DNA from: Blautia sp. An81
GTDB lineage: Bacteria; Bacillota; Clostridia; Lachnospirales; Lachnospiraceae
DNA length: 64,000 nucleotides
NCBI RefSeq assembly: GCF_002161285.1
Contig: NZ_NFHH01000001.1
Location: forward strand, 1 to 64,000
Reading direction: 5' to 3'
Positions 61,454 through 64,000 of this stretch are shown piece by piece; within the stretch, counting starts at the first letter, position 1; each line of letters opens with the position of its first letter. Position numbers and translations under genes: made by a program. The notes under the pieces are model-generated. The model ran no database searches, was not told where the DNA came from, and saw nothing but the letters and a program-made list of their open reading frames with translations.

Positions 61454-63661
61454 TTAATCTGCCAGGACAAAATCCACGGTCCGCTCCCTGGCATCTGCCT
61501 GGGCTACCCGGACCTTTACTTTCTGTCCAATAGCAAAACTTCTTTTCTTTTTTTCTCCTGTCAGCGTGTAATGGGCGCTGTCATAGACATAATAGTCATC
61601 CATAAGAGAATTTACATGTACCAGACCTTCCACTGTATTAGGAAGTTCCACATAAAGTCCCCAGTCTGTCACGCCGGAGATCACACCTTCAAAAGTCTCT
61701 CCGATCTGGCTCTCCATGTATTCTGCTTTTTTCATCTTAACAGTTTCTCTCTCTGCCTCTTCGGCCCGTCTCTCCATGGCGCTGGACTGTCTGGCCACCT
61801 CATCCAGGATTTCCTCGTAATGGCTCATCTTAGCCTCTGTCATCTTTCCCCGGAGATTTTCCTTGATGATCCGGTGGATCTGAAGATCCGGATATCGGCG
61901 GATAGGAGAGGTAAAATGACAGTAATATCTGGCTGCCAGCCCGAAATGTCCTGTACACTCTGTTGTATACCTGGCCTGTTTCATGGAACGGAGGATCAGA
62001 CGGGAGAAAAAGTCTTCCGAATCTTTTCCCTCCAGCTCTTTCAATATCTTCTGGACTTCTTTTGGCCGAATCTCCTCTTTGCTCTTCTTTACCTTTACTC
62101 CGGCTCTGTGTACCAGTTCCAGTACAGGTTCCATTTTTTCCATATCCGGAGTATCATGGGTCCGATATACAAAAGGAATCCCTGCCTGGGCATACTCCTG
62201 GGCAACTGTCTCATTGGCAGCCAGCATAAAGTCCTCGATGATCCTGGTAGCCACATTCTGTTCATAGGGATAAATCCTCACTGGTTTTCCATTTTCATCC
62301 AGCTCTATCTTGCTCTCCGGAAAATCAAAGTCTATGGCTCCTCTTTTCTTTCTCCGCTTTCTCAGAAGAGCAGAGAGCTCTTCCATCTGGAAAAACATAG
62401 GCAGCAGCTCTCTGTATCGTTCTGCCAGCTGCTGGTCTTCTTTTCGAAGGATTTTTTTTACGTCTGTGTATGTCATCCTTTCATTTACATGGATCACAGT
62501 CTCCGCAATCCCATGGGAAACCACTTTTCCCTTTTCATCAATATCCATAAGGCAGCTAAGGGCCAGACGGTCCTCCCCGGCATTTAAGGAACAGATGCCG
62601 TTGGAAAGCTTTTTGGGCAGCATGGGAATCACCCGGTCTACCAGATAAACACTGGTTCCTCTCTTTAAGGCCTCCCGATCCAAAGCGCTGCTGTACTGGA
62701 CATAATTGCTCACGTCTGCAATGTGGACACCCAGATGGAAAAGATTTCCCTCTTTAGAAAGGGAAACCGCATCATCCAGGTCCTTGGCGTCTTCTCCATC
62801 TATAGTGACCATAGGCACATCACGGAGATCCAGTCTGCCATAGAAATCTCCCTCGTTAAGAGATTCTCGTATCCTCTCTGCCTGATTCAGTACCTTTTCC
62901 GGAAATTCCATGGGAAGTCCGCAGCTTTTGGCCACACTGAGCACATCAATGCCTTTCTCCTCTGAATTTCCTAAAACCTGAATGATCTTTCCTTCGGGAG
63001 ATCTTTTTCTGGTCCCATAGTCCCGGATCTCCACCACTACTTTATCCTGGTTCCTGGCTCCCAGAAAGTTCTCCTTCTGTATAAAAATATCCCTCAGAAA
63101 TCTCTGATTATCCGGAACAACAAAGCCGAATCCGGCAGACTCCTGAAAAGTGCCGACGATTTCCCTGGTGCCTCGTTCCAGGATCTTTATCACCCGGCCT
63201 TCCCGTCTTTTTCCCGGTTTATTTTCTTTTTTCAGTGCAACCTGCACCTTATCTCCGTGAAATGCCCCGCCTGTCTCTTCCTCAGGAATATAGATATCCT
63301 CTCCATTTTCATCCAGAAGCTCTACAAATCCAAATCCCTTTGCATGTCCTGCAAAAATTCCAATAAGATACTTCTGGGTTTCTTTCTTTTTCTTCTCTTT
63401 CTTATCTCTTTTTCCTTTTTTCTCTTCTTTTTCCTGTTCCTTTTTGGAACCCCTTACTGCTTCATATTTTCCTCTTTTATTTACAGTGATCTTTCCTTCC
63501 TTCAGGAGCATGTCCAGGATTTCATGAAGTTCCTCTCTTTTTCCCGCCGGCACCTGAAGGAGTACGGCCAGATCTTTTGCCCTCATAGGCTGATACTCTT
63601 TACAGCATATAAGATCATATACAATTTTTTTTCTTTTTTTAGTCTGTTGATTTTTCTTCAA
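61454..63661 (-). CDS. rnr: ribonuclease R
   Basis: A 735-residue 3'-5' exoribonuclease. Order of domains: a winged-helix/basic N-terminus with a lysine/glutamate-rich stretch (about 70-95), two cold-shock OB folds (GFGFVELLDENGEDIYIP, then GFGFVVPDNQRFLRDIFI), the RNB catalytic domain with DGEDAKDLDDAVSL (about 282-295) and a C-terminal S1 domain (FEGVISGVTDWGLYVELP). It degrades structured RNA and the mRNAs of tmRNA-rescued ribosomes. It starts with TTG at 63661 behind AGGAGG. The lysine-rich insertion between the first two domains is longer than usual. Confidence 0.95.
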   Translation of the reverse strand: MKKNQQTKKRKKIVYDLICCKEYQPMRAKDLAVLLQVPAGKREELHEILDMLLKEGKITVNKRGKYEAVRGSKKEQEKEEKKGKRDKKEKKKKETQKYLIGIFAGHAKGFGFVELLDENGEDIYIPEEETGGAFHGDKVQVALKKENKPGKRREGRVIKILERGTREIVGTFQESAGFGFVVPDNQRFLRDIFIQKENFLGARNQDKVVVEIRDYGTRKRSPEGKIIQVLGNSEEKGIDVLSVAKSCGLPMEFPEKVLNQAERIRESLNEGDFYGRLDLRDVPMVTIDGEDAKDLDDAVSLSKEGNLFHLGVHIADVSNYVQYSSALDREALKRGTSVYLVDRVIPMLPKKLSNGICSLNAGEDRLALSCLMDIDEKGKVVSHGIAETVIHVNERMTYTDVKKILRKEDQQLAERYRELLPMFFQMEELSALLRKRRKKRGAIDFDFPESKIELDENGKPVRIYPYEQNVATRIIEDFMLAANETVAQEYAQAGIPFVYRTHDTPDMEKMEPVLELVHRAGVKVKKSKEEIRPKEVQKILKELEGKDSEDFFSRLILRSMKQARYTTECTGHFGLAARYYCHFTSPIRRYPDLQIHRIIKENLRGKMTEAKMSHYEEILDEVARQSSAMERRAEEAERETVKMKKAEYMESQIGETFEGVISGVTDWGLYVELPNTVEGLVHVNSLMDDYYVYDSAHYTLTGEKKKRSFAIGQKVKVRVAQADARERTVDFVLAD

Positions 63662-63683
63662 TTTTGCCTCCTAGGGATATCGA

Positions 63684-63718
63684 ACAATAGACAGTACGCC
63701 CGGCGAACTGTCTATTGT
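63684..63718 (-). repeat. hairpin between secG and rnr
   Basis: ACAATAGACAGT and ACTGTCTATTGT are a perfect 12-base inverted repeat around an 11-base GC-rich loop. No U-run follows, and the rnr ribosome site is about 15 bases further on. It may be an mRNA processing or stability element. Confidence 0.65.
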
Positions 63719-63775
63719 CGTGAACAAAAAGGCCGCCCCACTAAACCTCTCTCGTTTAATGCAGCAGCCTCATGC

Positions 63776-64000
63776 TTAAAAATTCAGATTTAATACTAAA
63801 GCCAGCACGAAAAACAAAACACCCATGATCCGTGTAGCCTTTACTAAAGCACCTTCCATGGAGCGGCCCTTGTTTTTGCCCCAGTAGGTTTCGGCCATTC
63901 CGGCGATGCTTCCAAGTCCCTGAGATTTTCCTTCCTGCATCAGAATGATCACAGTCAGTCCTATACAATCAATAACGAAAAGGATCGTTAATACAATTCT
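63776..64000 (-). CDS. secG: preprotein translocase subunit SecG (5' end cut by window)
   Basis: The last 74 residues of SecG: a first membrane helix (LTILFVIDCIGLTVIILMQ), the conserved EGKSQGLGSIAG loop, AETYWGKNKGRSMEGALVKA and a second helix ending in ALVLNLNF. The start codon lies beyond position 64000, probably only a few residues away. SecG is part of the SecYEG export channel. A different frame of the same stretch is open but is only a shadow. Confidence 0.88.
   Translation of the reverse strand, partial: RIVLTILFVIDCIGLTVIILMQEGKSQGLGSIAGMAETYWGKNKGRSMEGALVKATRIMGVLFFVLALVLNLNF

Noticed and set aside
63756-63968. A 70-codon minus-strand frame at the window end
   Set aside because: The overlapping frame encodes clear SecG sequence; this one is a shadow.

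Overview
The window reads as chromosomal DNA of a Gram-positive anaerobic clostridium, most likely a Lachnospiraceae gut commensal of the Blautia/Ruminococcus/Dorea type. The pointers are a trimeric [FeFe] hydrogenase HydABC, a SpoVB-type flippase, an iron-sulfur two-subunit L-serine dehydratase, a giant 2-hydroxyacyl-CoA dehydratase activase-like protein, AGGAGG ribosome sites, TTG/GTG starts and many small Firmicutes families. No phage, complete transposon or CRISPR array is visible. Most genes lie on the minus strand.

Region by region. 1-2700: the remains of an AAA ATPase/RloB-like defence pair (the RloB partner is broken) and a broken kinase-like gene. 2700-8840: a sugar-acid catabolic cluster with a GntR/FCD regulator, two IlvD/Edd-family dehydratases, a short-chain dehydrogenase and a DapA-family aldolase, plus a palindromic candidate operator. 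8900-12480: a LytTR/GHKL two-component system with three small envelope proteins. 12560-16750: DUF6472, MoxR-type ATPase, VWA protein, leucine-rich-repeat protein and a 48-residue lipoprotein missed by ordinary ORF length cut-offs. 16930-18300: tRNA-Thr with its promoter, an HD-domain protein and an array of 53-bp hairpin repeats. 18300-23050: zinc-ribbon membrane protein, flavodoxin, MscS channel and a branching enzyme with a repetitive charged tail. 23100-27370: hydCBA. 27370-35800: DUF1015-serA-serC and ilvB-ilvD-leuB (serine and branched-chain amino acids). 35800-38200: nested repeats, L-serine dehydratase and yajC. 38300-44070: tgt and the divergent 1,415-residue activase. 44080-48860: flippase, uracil-DNA glycosylase and an OmpR-type two-component system. 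48900-53230: tmRNA, a GH25/LysM lysozyme, a lipoprotein and a DUF975/CmpB membrane protein. 53230-60910: an oligopeptide ABC transporter (oppA-B-C-D-F order of transcription) and an M3 oligoendopeptidase. 60960-64000: smpB, rnr and a partial secG.

These parts fit together. Imported oligopeptides can be cut by PepF; serine is both made (SerC, SerA) and destroyed (SdaAB/AA), and both operons carry hairpins directly before the first start codon; the hydrogenase re-oxidises reduced carriers; tmRNA, SmpB and RNase R, which act together in ribosome rescue, are all in the window. The most unusual signals are non-coding: the 53-bp hairpin array, the inverted/direct repeat complex that supplies the stop codon of sdaAA, leader hairpins that must be read through, and a foldable element before the two-component operon.
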